Below, in pieces: positions 39,345-52,061 of a stretch of 64,000 nucleotides of DNA (position 1 is its first letter; each line of letters starts with the position of its first letter). The DNA comes from Mercurialis annua. Lineage: Eukaryota; Streptophyta; Magnoliopsida; Malpighiales; Euphorbiaceae. Both the position numbers and the translations under genes were made by a program. A model generated the notes under the pieces. It saw nothing but the letters and a program-made list of their open reading frames with translations, was not told the origin of the DNA and ran no database searches. The DNA lies in NCBI RefSeq assembly GCF_937616625.2, contig NC_065570.1, positions 36,091,665-36,155,664 of the forward strand, written 5' to 3'.

Positions 39345-42300
39345 CAAAATGTGCGTGAAAAGTGATGCTAGATTGGTATGTCGCGTCTCAAGTGTCTTTA
39401 ACGCGTCGTTCCGATTACCTAAGCATGGTTAGGTTATATTAAGCAAAGCGTGCGTAAAAAGTGACGCTAGATTAGGATTGCGCGTTTCAAGTCTCTTTAA
39501 TGCGTCGTTTCGATTATCATGCTTATGTCGCGTCACAAGTGTCTCTAATGCGTCGTTCTGATTACCTAAGCATGGTTAGGTTATATTACGCAAAGTGTGC
39601 TTGAAAAGTGACAATAGATTAGTATGTCAGGTTGCAAGTGTCTTTAATATTCCGTTCCGATTACCTATGCATGGTTAGGTTATTTTACACAAAGTGTGCA
39701 TGAAAAGTGACGATAGATTAGTATGTCGCGTCTCAAGTCTCTTTAACGCGTCGTTCCGATTACAAAAGCATGGTTAGGTTATATCACGCAATGTGCGCGT
39801 GAAAACATTTGCTAGGTTAGTATTTCGTGTCTTAAGTCTCTTTAATGTATTGTTTCGATTACCATGCTTATGTCGCTTTACAAGTCTCTCTAACACGTCG
39901 TTCCGATTACCAAAGTATGGTTAGGTTATATTATGCAAAGTGTGCGTGAAAAGTGACAATAGATTAGTATGTCGCGTTGCAAGTGTCTTTAATGTGCCGT
40001 TCCGATTACCTAAGCATGGTTAGGTTATTTTACGCGAAGTGTGCGTGAAAAGGGACGCTAGATTAGTATGTCGCATCTCAACTCTCTTTAACGCGTCGTT
40101 CCGATTACCTAAGCATGGTTAGGTTATGTTACGCAATAAGTCTCTTTATCACGTTGTTCCGATTTCCTAAACTTGATTAGGTTGTATTACGCAAAGTGTG
40201 CGTGAAAAGTGACGCTAGATTAGTATGGCGTGTTTCAAGTCGCTTTAACGCGTCGTTTCGATTACTGTTCTTATGTCGCGTTAGAAGTGTCTCTAATGCG
40301 TCGTTCTGATTACCTAAGCATGGTTAGGTTATATTACGCAAAGTGTGCGTGAAAAGTGACAATAAATTAGCTTGTCGTGTCTCAAGTCTCTTTAACGCGT
40401 CGTTCCGATTACCTATGCATGGTTAGGTTATTTTATACAAGATTAGTATGTCGTGTCTCGAGTCTTTTTAATGCGTATTCCGATTACCTAAGCATGAATA
40501 GGTTATATTACGTAAAGAGTGCGTGAAAAGTGAAACTAGATTAGTATGTCACGTCTCAAGTCTCTTTAACGCGTCGTTCCGATTACCTAATCATAGTTAG
40601 GTTATATTACTCAAAGTGTGCGTGAAAACTGGCGCTAGATTAATATGTCGTTACTCAAGTCTCTTTAACGCGTCGTTTCGATTTCCTAAAAATGGTTAGG
40701 TTATATTACGCAAAGCATGCGTAAAAAGTGACGCTAGATTAGTATTGCAAATTTCAAGTCTCTTTAATGCGTCGTTTTGATTACCATGCTTATGTCGCGT
40801 AACAAGTGTCTCTTTAATGCGTCGTTTCGATTACCATGCTTATGTCGCGTCACAAGTGTCTCTAATGCGTCGTTATGATTACTTAAGCATGGTTAGGTTA
40901 TATTACGCAAAGTGTGCGTGAAAAGTGAAAATAGATTAGTATGTCGCATCTCATGTCTCTTTAACGCGTCATTCCGATTACCTTAAGCATGGTTAGGTTA
41001 TTTTACACAAAGTGTGCGTGAAAAGTGACGCTAGATTTGTATGTCGCGTCTCAAGTCCCTTTATCTAAGCATGGTTAGATTATATTACGCAAAGTGTGCG
41101 TGAAAAGTGACGCTAGATTAGTATGTCACGTCTCAAGTCTCTTTAACGCGTCGTTCCCATGACCAAAGCATGGTTATGTTAAAACTGTCGCTAGATTAGT
41201 ATGTCGCGTCACAAGTCTTCTTACCACGTTGTTACGATTACTTAAGCATGGTTAAGTAATATTATGCAAAGTGTGCGCAAAAAGTGACGTTAGATTAGTA
41301 TGGCGCATCTCAAGTCTCTTTAACGTACCGTTTCGATTACCATACTTATGTCACGTTATAAGTCTCTCTAACATATCGTTCCGATTACAAAAGCATGAAG
41401 TGTGCGTGAAAAGTGACAATAGTTTAGTATGTCGTGTCTCAATTCTCTGTAACGCGCCGTTTCGATTACCTAAGCATGTTTAGATTATATTAAGCAAGTG
41501 TGTGTGAAAGTGACGCTAGATTAGTATGTCACGTCTCAAGTCTCTTTAACGCGTCGTTCCGTTTACCAAAGCATGGTTATGTTATATTACGCAAACTGTG
41601 CGTGAAAAGTGATGCTAGATTAGTATGTCGCGTCTCAAGTGTTTTTAACGCGTCGTTCCGATTACCTAAGCATGGTTAGGTTATATTAAGCAAAGCGTGC
41701 GTAAAAAGTGACGCTAGATTAGGATTGCGCGTTTCAAGTCTCTTTAATGCGTCGTTTCGATTATCATGCTTATGTCGCGTCACAAGTGTCTCTAATGCGT
41801 CGTTCTGATTACCTAAGCATGGTTAGGTTATATTACGCAAAGTGTGCTTGAAAAATGACAATAGATTAGTATGTCAGGTTGCAAGTGTCTTTAACATTCC
41901 GTTCCGATTACCTATGCATGGTTAGGTTATTTGTCTCATTAACGCGTCGTTCCGATTACAAAAGCATGGTTAGGTTATATCACGCAATGTGCGCGTGAAA
42001 ACATTTGCTAGGTTAGTATTTCGTGTCTTAAGTCACTTTAATGTATTGTTTCGATTACCATGCTTATGTCGCTTTACAAGTCTCTCTAACACGTCGTTCC
42101 GATTACCAAAGTATGGTTAGGTTATATTATGCAAAGTGTGCGTGAAAAGTGACAATAGATTAGTATGTCGCGTTGCAAGTGTCTTTAACGTGCCGTTCCG
42201 ATTACCTAAGCATGGTTAGGTTATTTTACGCGAAGTGTGCGTGAAAAGGGACGCTAGATTAGTATGTCGCATCTCAACTCTCTTTAACGCGTCGTTCCGA

Positions 42301-43785
42301 TTACCTAAGCATGGTTAGGTTATGTTACGCAATAAGTCTCTTTATCACGTTGTTCCGATTTCCTAAACTTGATTAGGTTGTATTACACAAAGTGTGCGTG
42401 AAAAGTGACGCTAGATTAGTATGGCGTGTTTCAAGTCGCTTTAACGCGTCGTTTCGATTACTGTTCTTATGTCGCGTTAGAAGTGTCTCTAATGCGTCGT
42501 TCTGATTACCTAAGCATGGTTAGGTTATATTACGCAAAGTGTGCGTGAAAAGTGACAATAAATTAGCTTGTCGTGTCTCAAGTCTCTTTAACGCGTCGTT
42601 CCGATTACCTATGCAAGGTTAGGTTATTTTATGCAAGATTAGTATGTCGTGTCTCGAGTCTTTTTAATGCGTATTCCGATTACCTAAGCATGAATAGGTT
42701 ATATACGTAAAGAGTGCGTGAAAAGTGAAACTAGATTAGTATGTCGCGTCTCAAGTCTCTTTAACGCATCGTTCCGATTACCTAATCATGGTTAGGTTAT
42801 ATTACTCAAAGTGTGCGTGAAAACTGGCGCTAGATTAATATGTCGTTACTCAAGTCTCTTTAACGCGTCGTTTCGATTTCCTAAAAATGGTTAGGTTATA
42901 TTACACAAAGCGTGCGTAAAAAGTGACGCTAGATTAGTATTGCGAGTTTCAAGTCTCTTTAATGCGTTGTTTTGATTACCATGCTTATGTCGCGTAACAA
43001 GTGTCTCTTTAATGCGTCGTTTCGATTACCATGCTTATGTCGCATCACAAGTGTCTCTAATGCGTCGTTCTGATTACTTAAGCATGGTTAGGTTATATTA
43101 CGCAAAGTGTGCGTGAAAAGTGAAAATAGATTAGTATGTCGCATCTCATGTCTCTTTAACGCGTCATTCCGATTACCTTAAGCATGGTTAGGTTATTTTA
43201 CACAAAGTGTGCGTGAAAAGTGACGCTAGATTTGTATGTCGCGTCTCAAGTCCCTTTATCTAAGCATGGTTAGATTATATTACGCAAAGTGTGCGTGAAA
43301 AGTGACGCTAGATTAGTATGTCACGTCTCAAGTCTCTTTAACGCGTCGTTCCCATGACCAAAGCATGGTTATGTTAAAACTGTCGCTAGATTAGTATGTC
43401 GCGTCACAAGTCTACTTAACACGTTGTTACGATTACTTAAGCATGGTTAAGTAATATTACGCAAAGTGTGCGCAAAAAGTGACGTTAGATTAGTATGGCA
43501 CATCTCAAGTCTCTTTAACGTACCGTTTCGATTACCATACTTATGTCACGTTATAAGTCTCTCTAACATATCGTTCCGATTACAAAAGCATGAAGTGTGC
43601 GTGAAAAGTGACAATAGATTAGTATGTCGTGTCTCAATTCTCTGTAACGCGCCGTTTCGATTACCTAAGCATGTTTAGATTATATTAAGCAAAGTGTGTG
43701 TGAAAGTGACGCTAGATTAGTATGTCACGTCTCAAGTCTCTTTAACGCGTCGTTCCGATTACCAAAGCATGGTTATGTTATATTA
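39345..43785 (-). repeat. 2.2-kb tandem duplication (39345-41590, 41591-43785)
   Basis: The two copies are very similar throughout. The offset is 2247 bp at the left (AAGCAAAGCG 39441 and 41688) and 2195 bp at the right (41271 and 43466), so the second copy lost about 52 bp. The loss is near 41935, where the sequence jumps from TTATTT to GTCTCATTAACG. Shared rare features include CATTTGCTAGGTTAGTATTT, CCCATGACCAAAGCATGG, and GATTACAAAAGCATGAAG. Confidence 0.92.
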
Positions 43786-44825
43786 TGCCAAGTGCGCATT
43801 AAAAGTGTCGCTAGATTAGTATGTGGAATCACAAGTCTCCTTAACGTGTTGTTACGATTACCTAAGCATGGTTAAGTTATATTACGCAAAGTGTGCGTAA
43901 AAAGTGACGTTAGATTAGTATGGCGCGTCTCAAGTCTCTTTAACGTATTGTTTCGATTACAATTCATATGTCACGTTACAAGTCTCTCTAACACGTTGTT
44001 CCGATTACCAAAGCATGGTTAGGTTATATTACGCAAAGTGTGCGTGAAAAGTGACAATAAATTAGTATGTCGCGTTGCAAGTGTCTTTAACATGTCGTTC
44101 CGATTACAAAGCATGGTTAGGTTATTTTACGCGAAGTGTGCGTGAAAAGTGACGCTAGATTAGTATGTCGCGCCTCAAATCTCTTTAACGCGTCGTTCCG
44201 ATTACTAAAACATGGTTAGGTTATATTACGCAATGTGTGCGTGAAAACATTTGCTAGATTAGTATGTCGCGTCTCAAGTCTCTTTAATGCGTCGTTCCGC
44301 TTACCTAATCTTGATTAGGTTGTATTACGCAAAGTGTGCGTGAAAAGTGACACTAGATTAGTATGGCGCGATTCAAGTCTCTTTAACGCGTCATTTCGAT
44401 TACTGTGCATATGTCGCATCACAAGTGTCTCTAACGAGTCGTTCTGATTACCTAAGCATGGTTAGGTTATATTACGCGAAGTGTGCGTGAAAAGTGACAA
44501 TATATTAGTATGTCGCATCTCAAGTCTCTTTAACGCGTCGTTCTGATTACCTAGGCATGGTTAGGTTATTTTACGCAAAGTATGTGTGAAAACTTACGCT
44601 AGATTAGTATGTCGCGTCTCGAGTCCTTTTAATGCGTATTCCGATTACCTAAGCATGAATAGGTTATATTTCGTAAAGAGTGCGTGAAAAGTGAAACTAG
44701 ATTAGTATGTCGCGTCTAAAGTATCTTTAACGCCTCGTTCCGATTTCCTAAGCATGGTTAGATTATATTACGCAAAGTCTGTGTAAAAAGTGACGCTAGA
44801 TTGGTATGGTGTTTCTCAAGTCTCT

Positions 44826-45892
44826 GTAACGCGTCGTTTCGATTACCATGCTTATGTCGCGTCACAAGTCTCTCTAACGCGTCATTCCGATTACCTAAGC
44901 ATGGTTAGGTTATATTACACAAAGTATGCGTGAAATGTGAAAATAGATTAGTATGTCTTGTCTCAAGTCTCTTTAACGCGTCGTTCCGATTACCTAAGCA
45001 TGGTTAGGTTATATTACGCAATGTGTGCGTGAACGCTGTTTCTACGTTAGTATGTCGTGTCTCAATTCTCTTTAATGCTTCGTTCCGATTACCTAAGCAT
45101 GGTTTGGTTATATTACGCAAATTGTGCGTGAAAAGTGACGCTAGATTAGTATGTCGCATCTCAAGTCGCTTTGACGCGTCGTTCTGATTACCTAAGCATG
45201 GTTAGATTATATTACGCAAAGCGTGCGTAAAAAGTGACGCTAGATTAGTATGTCGTGTCACAAGTCTCTCTAACGCGTCAGTCCAATTACCTAAGCATGG
45301 TTAGGTTATATTAAGCAAACTGTGCGTGAAAAGTGACGCTAGATTAGTATGTCACATCTCAGGTCTCTCTAATGCTTCGTTCCGATTACCTAACATGGTT
45401 AGGTTATATTACGCAAATTGTGTATGAAAAGCGACAAAAGATTTGTATGTCGTGTCTCAATTCTCTATAACGCGTCGTTTCGATTACCATGCTTATGTCG
45501 CGTCACAAGTCTCTCTAACGCGTCGTTCCGATTACCTAAGCATGGTTAGGTTATATTACACAAAGTATGCGTGAAATGTGAAAATAGATTAGTATGTCTT
45601 GTCTCAAGTCTCTTAAACGCGTCGTTCCGATTACATAAGCATGGTTAGGTTATATTACGCAATGTGTGCGTGAACGCTGTTTCTACGTTAGTATGTCGTG
45701 TCTCAATTCTCTTTAATGCTTCGTTCCGATTACCTAAGCATGGTTAGGTTATATTACGCAAATTGTGCGTGAAAAGTGACGCTAGATTAGTATGTCGCGT
45801 CTCAAGTCGCTTTGACGCGTCGTTCCGATTACCTAAGCATGGTTAGATTATATTACGCAAAGCGTGCGTAAAAAGTGACGCTAGATTAGTAT
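44826..45892 (-). repeat. 426-bp segment duplicated at 641-bp spacing
   Basis: Positions 44826-45251 and 45467-45892 share CACAAAGTATGCGTGAAATG, GAACGCTGTTTCTACG, and TTTAATGCTTCGTTCC in the same order, with very few differences. About 215 bp of related but distinct satellite lies between them. Confidence 0.9.
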
Positions 45893-48800
45893 GGTGCGTT
45901 TCAAGTTTCATTAACGCGTCGCTTCGATTACCATGCTTATGTCGCGTCACAAGTGTCTCTAACGGATCGTTCTGATTACCTAAGCATGGTTAAATTATAT
46001 TATGCAGAGTGTGCGTGAAAAGTGACAATATAATGTATGTCGTGTCTCAAGACTCTATAACTCGTCGTTTCGATTACCTAAGCATTGTTAGGTTATTTAA
46101 CGCAAAGTGTGCGTAAAAAGGGACGCTTAGTATGTCGCTTTTCTAGTCCCTTTAGAGCGTATTCCGATTACCTAACCATGGTAAGGTTATATAACGCAAA
46201 GTGTGCGTGAAAAGTGACGCTAGATTAGTATGTCGCATCTCAAGTATCTTTAACGCGTCGTTCCGATTACCAAAGCATGGTTATGATATATTACGCCAAG
46301 TGCGCGTTAAAAGTGTCGGTAGATTAGTATGTCGCGTCACAAGTCTCTTTAACGCGTTGTTATGATTACCCAAGCATGGATAAGTTATATTACGCAAAGT
46401 ATGCGTAAAAAGTCTCTTGAACGCATCGTTTCGATTACCATGCTTATGTCATCGTTTCGATTACCATACTTATTTGTGCGTAATAAGTGACAATTGATTA
46501 GTATGTCGCGTCGCAAGTCTCTTTAACGTGTCATTCCGATTACCTAAGCATGGTTAGGTTATTTTACGCAGAGTGTGCGTGAAAAGTGACGCTAGATTTA
46601 GTATGTCGCTTCTTAAGTCCCTTTAACGCGTGTTCCGATTACCTAAGTATGGTTAGGTTATATAGCGCAAAGTGTGCGTGAAAAGTGACGCTAGATTAGT
46701 ATGTCGCGTCTCAAGTCTCTTTAAAGCGTCGTTCCGATTACCAAAGCATGGTTAGGTTATATTGCGCAATATGTGCGTGAAAACTGTTGCTAGGTTAGTA
46801 TGTCGCGTCTCAACTCTCTTTAAAGCGTTGTTCCGATTACCTAATCATGGTTAGGTTGTATTACGCAATGTGTGCGTGAAAAGTGACGCTAGATTAGTAT
46901 GTCGCGTTTCAAATATCTTTAACGCGTCGTTATGATTACCTAAGCATGGCTAGGTTATATTACGCAAAGCGTACGTAAAAAGTGACGCTAGATTAGTATG
47001 GCGCGTTTCAAGTGTCTTTAACGCGTCGTTTCAATTACTGTGCTTATATCGTGTCACAAGTGTGGGTGAAAAGTGACAATAGATTAGTATGTCTCGTTTC
47101 AAGTCTCTTTAACGCGTCGTTCTGATTACCTAGGCATGGTTAAGTTATTTTACGCAAAGAGTGTGAAAACTGATGCTAGATTGGTATGTGACGTCTCAAG
47201 TCTCTTTAATGCGTATTACGATTATCTAAGCATGGTTAGGTTATATTACGAAGAGTGTGCGTGAAAAGTGACGCTAGTTTAGTATGTCGCATCTCAAGTC
47301 TCTTTAACGCGTCGTTGCGATTACCTAAGCATGGTTAGATTATATTACGCAATGTGTGCGTGAAAACTGTTGCTAGGTTAGTATGTCGCGTCGCAAGTCT
47401 CTCTAAAGCGTCGTTCCGATTATTTAAGCATGGTTAGGTCATATTACGTAAAATGTGCGTGAAAAGTAACGCTATAATAGTATGTCGCATCTCAAGTCTC
47501 TTTAACGCGTCGTTTCGATTACCTAAGCATGGTTAGGTTATATTACGCAATGTGTGCGTGAAAACTGTTGATAGGTTAGTATGTCGCGTCACAAGTCTCT
47601 CTAACGCATCGTTCTGATTACCAAAGCATGGTTAGGTTATATTACGCAAAATGTACCCGAAAAGTGACGCTAGAATAGTATGTCGTGTCTCAATTCTCTT
47701 TAAAGCGTCGTTCCGATTAGCTAAGCATAGTTAGGTTATAATACGCAAAGCGTGCGTAAAAGTGATGCTAGATTAGTATGGCACGTTTCAAGTCTCTTTA
47801 ACGCGTCTTTTTTATTACCGTTGTCGTGTCACAAGTTTCTCTAACGTGTCGTTCTGATTACCTAAGCATGGTTAGGTTATATTTCGCAAAGTGTGCGTGA
47901 AAATTGATAATATATTAGTATGTCGTGTCTCAAGTCTCTAAAACGCGTCGTTCCGATTACCTAAGCATGGTTAGGTTATTTTACGCAAAGTGTGCTGAAA
48001 AGTGACGCTAGATTAGTACGTCGCGTCTCAAGTCCCTTTAACGTGTGTTCCGATTACCTAAGCATGGTTAGGTTATATTACGCAAAGTGTGCGTCAAAAG
48101 TTACGCTAGATTAGTATGTCGTGTCTCAAGTCTCTTTATCGCGTCGTTCCGATTACCAAAGCATGGTTATGTTATATTACGCCAAGTGCGCCTTAAAAGC
48201 CTCGCTAGATTAGTATGTCACGCACAAGTCTCTTTAACGCGTTGTTACGATTACCTAAGCATGGTTAAGTTATATTACGCAAAGTGTGCGTAAAAAGTGA
48301 CCCTTGATTAGTACGTCGCGTCTCAAGTCTCTTTAACGCATCTTTGTCACGTTACAAGCCTCTCTAACACGTCGTTCTGATTACCAAAGCATGGTTAAGT
48401 CTCTTTATCGTGTCCTTCCGATTACCTAAGCATAGTTAGGTTATTTTACGCGAAGTGTGCGTGAAAAGTGACGTTAGATTAGTATGTCGCGCTCTTAAGT
48501 CTCTTTAACGCGTCGTACCGATTACCAAAGCATGGTTCGATTATATTATGCAATGTGTGCGTGAAAACTGTTGCTAGGTTAGTATGTCGATCTCAAGTCT
48601 CTTTAAAACGTCGTTCCAATTACCTAGTCATGGTTAGGTCGTATTACACAAAGTGTGCATGAAAAGTGATGCTAGATTAGTATGTCGCATCTCATGTTTC
48701 TTAAACGCGTCGATCCAGTCACCTAAGCATGGTTAGGTTATATTACGCAAAGCGTCCGTATAAAGTGGCGCTAGATTAGAATGGCGCGTTTCAAGTCTCT

Positions 48801-49250
48801 TTTACGCGTCGTTTCGATTACGGTGCTTATGTCCCGTCACAAGTGTCTCTAACGCGTCGTTCATATATCTAATCAGGGTTAAGTTATATTACGCAAAGTG
48901 TGCGTGAAAAGTGACAATAGATTAGTATGTCGCGTCTCAAGTTACTTTAACGCGTCGTTCTGATTATGTAGGCATAGTTAAGTTATTTTACGAAAAGTGT
49001 GTGTGAAAAGTGACGCTAGATTAGTATGTCGCGTCTCAAGTCTCTTTAACGCGTCGTCTCAAGTGTCTTTAAAGCGTCTTTCCGATTACCTAATCATGGT
49101 TAGGTTGTATTATGCAAAATGTGCGTGAAAAGTGACGCTAAATTAGTATGTCGCGTCTCAAGTCTCTTTAACGCGTCGTTTCGATTACTGTGCTTATGTC
49201 GCGTCACAAGTGTCTCTAACGCGTCGTTCTGATTACCTATGCATGGTTAG

Positions 49251-50238
49251 ATTATATTACACAAAGTGTGCGTGAAAAGTGTGCGTGAGAAGTGGCAATA
49301 GATTAACATGTTGCGTCTCAATTCTCTTTAACGCATCGTTCCGATTACCTAAGCATGATTAGGTTATTTTACGCTAAGTGTGCGTGAAAAGTGACGCTAG
49401 ATTAGTATGTTGTGTCTCAAGTCTATTTAACGTGTCGTTCCAATTACCTAAGCATGGTTAGGTTATATAACGCAATGTGTGAGTGAAAAGTGACGCTAAA
49501 TTAGTATGGCGCGTCTCAAGTCACTTTAACGCGTCGTTCCTATTACCTAAGCATGGTTAGGTTATATTACACAAAGTATACGTGAAAAGTGATGCTAGAT
49601 TAGTATGTCACATCTCAAGTCTCTTTAACTCGTTGTTCCGATTACCTAAGTATGGTTAGGTTTTATTATGCAAAGTCTGCGTAGAAAGTGACGCTAGATT
49701 AGTATGGCGCGTCTCAAGTCTCTTTAACGCGTCGTTTCGATTACAATGCTTATTTCGCGATACAAGTCTCTGTAACGCGTCGTACCGATTACCTAAGCAT
49801 GGTTGAGTTATATTACGCAAAGTGTGCGTGAAAAGTGTCGCTAGATTAATATGCCGCTACCGTGTTTATGTCGCGTCCCAAGTGTCTCTAACGCGTCGTT
49901 TCGCGTCTCAAAGTGTGTGTGAAAAGTGACGCTAGATTAGTATGTCGCGTCACAAGTCTCTCTAACGCGTCATTCCGATTACCTAAGCATGGTTAGGTTA
50001 TATTAAGCAAAGTGTGCGTGAAAAGTGACGCTAGATTAGTATGTCGCGTCTCAGGTCTTTTTAATGAGTTGTTCCGATTATCTAAGTATGGTTATGTTAT
50101 ATTATGCAAAGTGTCCGTGAAAAGTGACAGTTGATTAGTATGTCGCGTCACAAATCTCTTTAACGTGTCGTTTTGATTACTTAATCATGGTTAGGATATA
50201 GTTCGCAAAGTGTGAGTCAAAAGTGACGCTAAAAGTGA
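49251..50238 (-). repeat. Disordered inverted satellite next to junction 2
   Basis: These reverse-orientation monomers include several unusually short fragments. One is a 14-bp direct doubling of AGTGTGCGTGA near 49266-49288. Another is a run of truncated pieces at 49850-49925 (GCCGCTACCGTGTTTATG, then CGTTTCGCGTCTCAAAG). The last is an incomplete monomer ending GACGCTAAAAGTGACG at 50240. There is no gene. Confidence 0.82.
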
Positions 50239-50265
50239 CGTTCCCATGCTTTGGTCATGGGAACG
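50239..50265. repeat. Orientation-switch junction 2: perfect inverted repeat
   Basis: CGTTCCCATG (50239-50248) and CATGGGAACG (50256-50265) are perfect reverse complements around the 7-base loop CTTTGGT. The left side continues as reverse-orientation satellite and the right side as forward satellite. The forward form CATGCTTTGGTCATGGG and its reverse complement both exist elsewhere (15066 and 41156), so each arm comes from a normal monomer variant. The breakpoint therefore coincides with a foldback structure. Confidence 0.93.
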
Positions 50266-52061
50266 ACGCGTTAAAGAGACTTGAGACGTGACATACTAAT
50301 CTAGCGTCACTTTTCACGCACACTTTGCGTAATATAATCTAACCATGCTTAGATAAAGGGACTTGAGACGCGACATACAAATCTAGCGTCACTTTTTGCG
50401 CACACTTTGTGTAAAATAACCTAACCATGCTTAGGTAATCGGAATGACGCGTTAAAGAGACATGAGATGCGACATACTAATCTATTTTCACTTTTCACGC
50501 ACACTTTGCGTAATATAACCTAACCATGCTTAGCTAATCAGAACGACGCTTTAGAAACACTTGTGACGCGACATAAGCATGGTAATCGAAACGACGCATG
50601 AAAGAGACACTTGTTACGCGACATAAGCATGGTAATCGAAACGACGCATTAAAGAGACTTGAAACGCGTAATACTAATCTAGCATCACTTTTTACGCACG
50701 CTTTGCGTAATATAACCTAACCATATTTAGGAAATCGAAATGACGCGTTAAAGAGACTTGAGTAACGACATATTATTAATCAAGCGCCAGTTTTCACACA
50801 CACTTTGAGTAATATAACCTAACCATGCTTAGATAATCGGAACAACGCGTTAAAGAGACTTGAGACGCGACATACTAATCTAGTTTCACTTTTCACGCAC
50901 TCTTTACGTGATATAACCTATTCATGCTTAGGTAATTGGAATACGCATTAAAAAGACTCGAGACATGACATACTAATCTCGCATAAAATAACCTAACCAT
51001 GCATAGTTAATCGGCACGACGCGTTAAAGAGACTTGAGACACGACAAACTAATTTATTGTCACTTTTCACGCACACTTTGCGTAATTAACCTAACCATGC
51101 TTAGGTAATCAGAACGACGCGTTAGAGACACTTCTAACGCGACATAAGAACAGTAATCGAAACGACGCGTTAAAGCGACTTGAAACACGCCATACTAATC
51201 TAGCGTCACTTTTCACGCACACTTTGCGTAATACAACCTAACCATGCTTAGGTAATCGGAACGACGCGATACAGAGAGTTGAGATGCGACATACTAATCT
51301 AGCGTCCCTTTTCACGCACACTTCGCGTAAAATAACCTAACCATGCTTAGGTAATCGGAACGGCACGTTAAAGACACTTGCAACGCGACATACTAATATA
51401 TTGTCACTTTTAACGCACACTTTGCGTAATATAACCTAGCCAAGCTTTGGTAATCAGAACGACGTGTTACAGAGACTTGTAAAGCGACATAAGCATGGTA
51501 ATCGAAACGATACATTAAAGAGACTTGAGACACGACATACTAACCTAGCAAGTGTTTTCACGCGCACATTGCGTAATATAACCTAAGCATGCTTTTGTAA
51601 TCGGAACGACGCGTTAAAGAGAGTTGAGATGCGACATACTAATCTAGCGTCCCTTTTCACGCACACTTCGCGTAAAATAACCTAACCATGCTTAGGTAAT
51701 CAGAACGGCACGTTAAAGACACTTGCAAAGCGACATACTAATCTATTGTCACTTTTCACGCACACTTTGCGTAATATAACCTAACCAAGCTTTGGTAATC
51801 GGAACGACGTGTTACAGAGACTTGTAAAGCGACATAAGCATGGTAATCAAAACGATACATTAGAGAGACTTGTAACGTGACATAAGTATGGTAATCGAAA
51901 CGTTACGTTAAAGAGACTTGAGACGCGCCATACTAATCTAACGTCACTTTTTACGCACACTTTGCGTAATATTACTTAACCATGCTTAAGTAATCGTAAC
52001 AACGTGTTAAGAAGACTTGTGACGCGACATACTAATCAGCGACAGTTTTAACATAACCATG
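50249..52061 (+). repeat. Higher-order unit M (1813 bp)
   Basis: This is the first block-3 unit, from CTTTGGTCATGGG to the base before the next occurrence. Its order of variants matches 15071-16859. It lacks the ATCAAGATTAGGAAATGAG monomer present in the following units and has TACAACCTAACCATGC instead. About 18 monomer-length steps, including tandem short units, are present. Confidence 0.88.

Larger units (their letters stand above)
29500..49250 (-). repeat. Right arm of the large inverted duplication
   Basis: This is the mirror of 11400-24750, using the marker pairs listed for the left arm. It is about 6 kb longer because units of about 2.0-2.1 kb (30301, 32335, 34441) and about 2.2 kb (39345-43785) are tandemly repeated here. 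Individual mirrored stretches, such as 48087-48293 against 12450-12656, differ at only a few positions. Confidence 0.85.
28512..50240 (-). repeat. Satellite block 2: same 99-bp satellite, inverted orientation
   Basis: From 28512 every landmark of the monomer appears as its reverse complement: GATTACCTAAGCATGGTTAG, then TATTACGCAAAGTGTGCGTG, then AAAAGTGACGCTAGATTAG, then TATGTCGCGTCTCAAGTC. The orientation is uniform for about 21.7 kb. Short units also occur and read GATTACCATGCTTATGTCGC. Most of the block mirrors the variant order of block 1 between about 11.4 and 24.75 kb. It carries tandem higher-order duplications of about 2.0-2.1 kb and 2.2 kb that make it longer than its counterpart. 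No gene is visible. Confidence 0.97.

Noticed and set aside
48087..48293. 68-codon frame also found at 12450-12656, which could look like a conserved protein
   Set aside because: The match comes from nucleotide-level inverted duplication of satellite DNA. All similar frames across the window encode the same monomer-derived peptide.
28512..50240. Block 2 as a different satellite family
   Set aside because: Reverse-complementing it gives the same 99-bp monomer with the same landmarks and many of the same rare variants.
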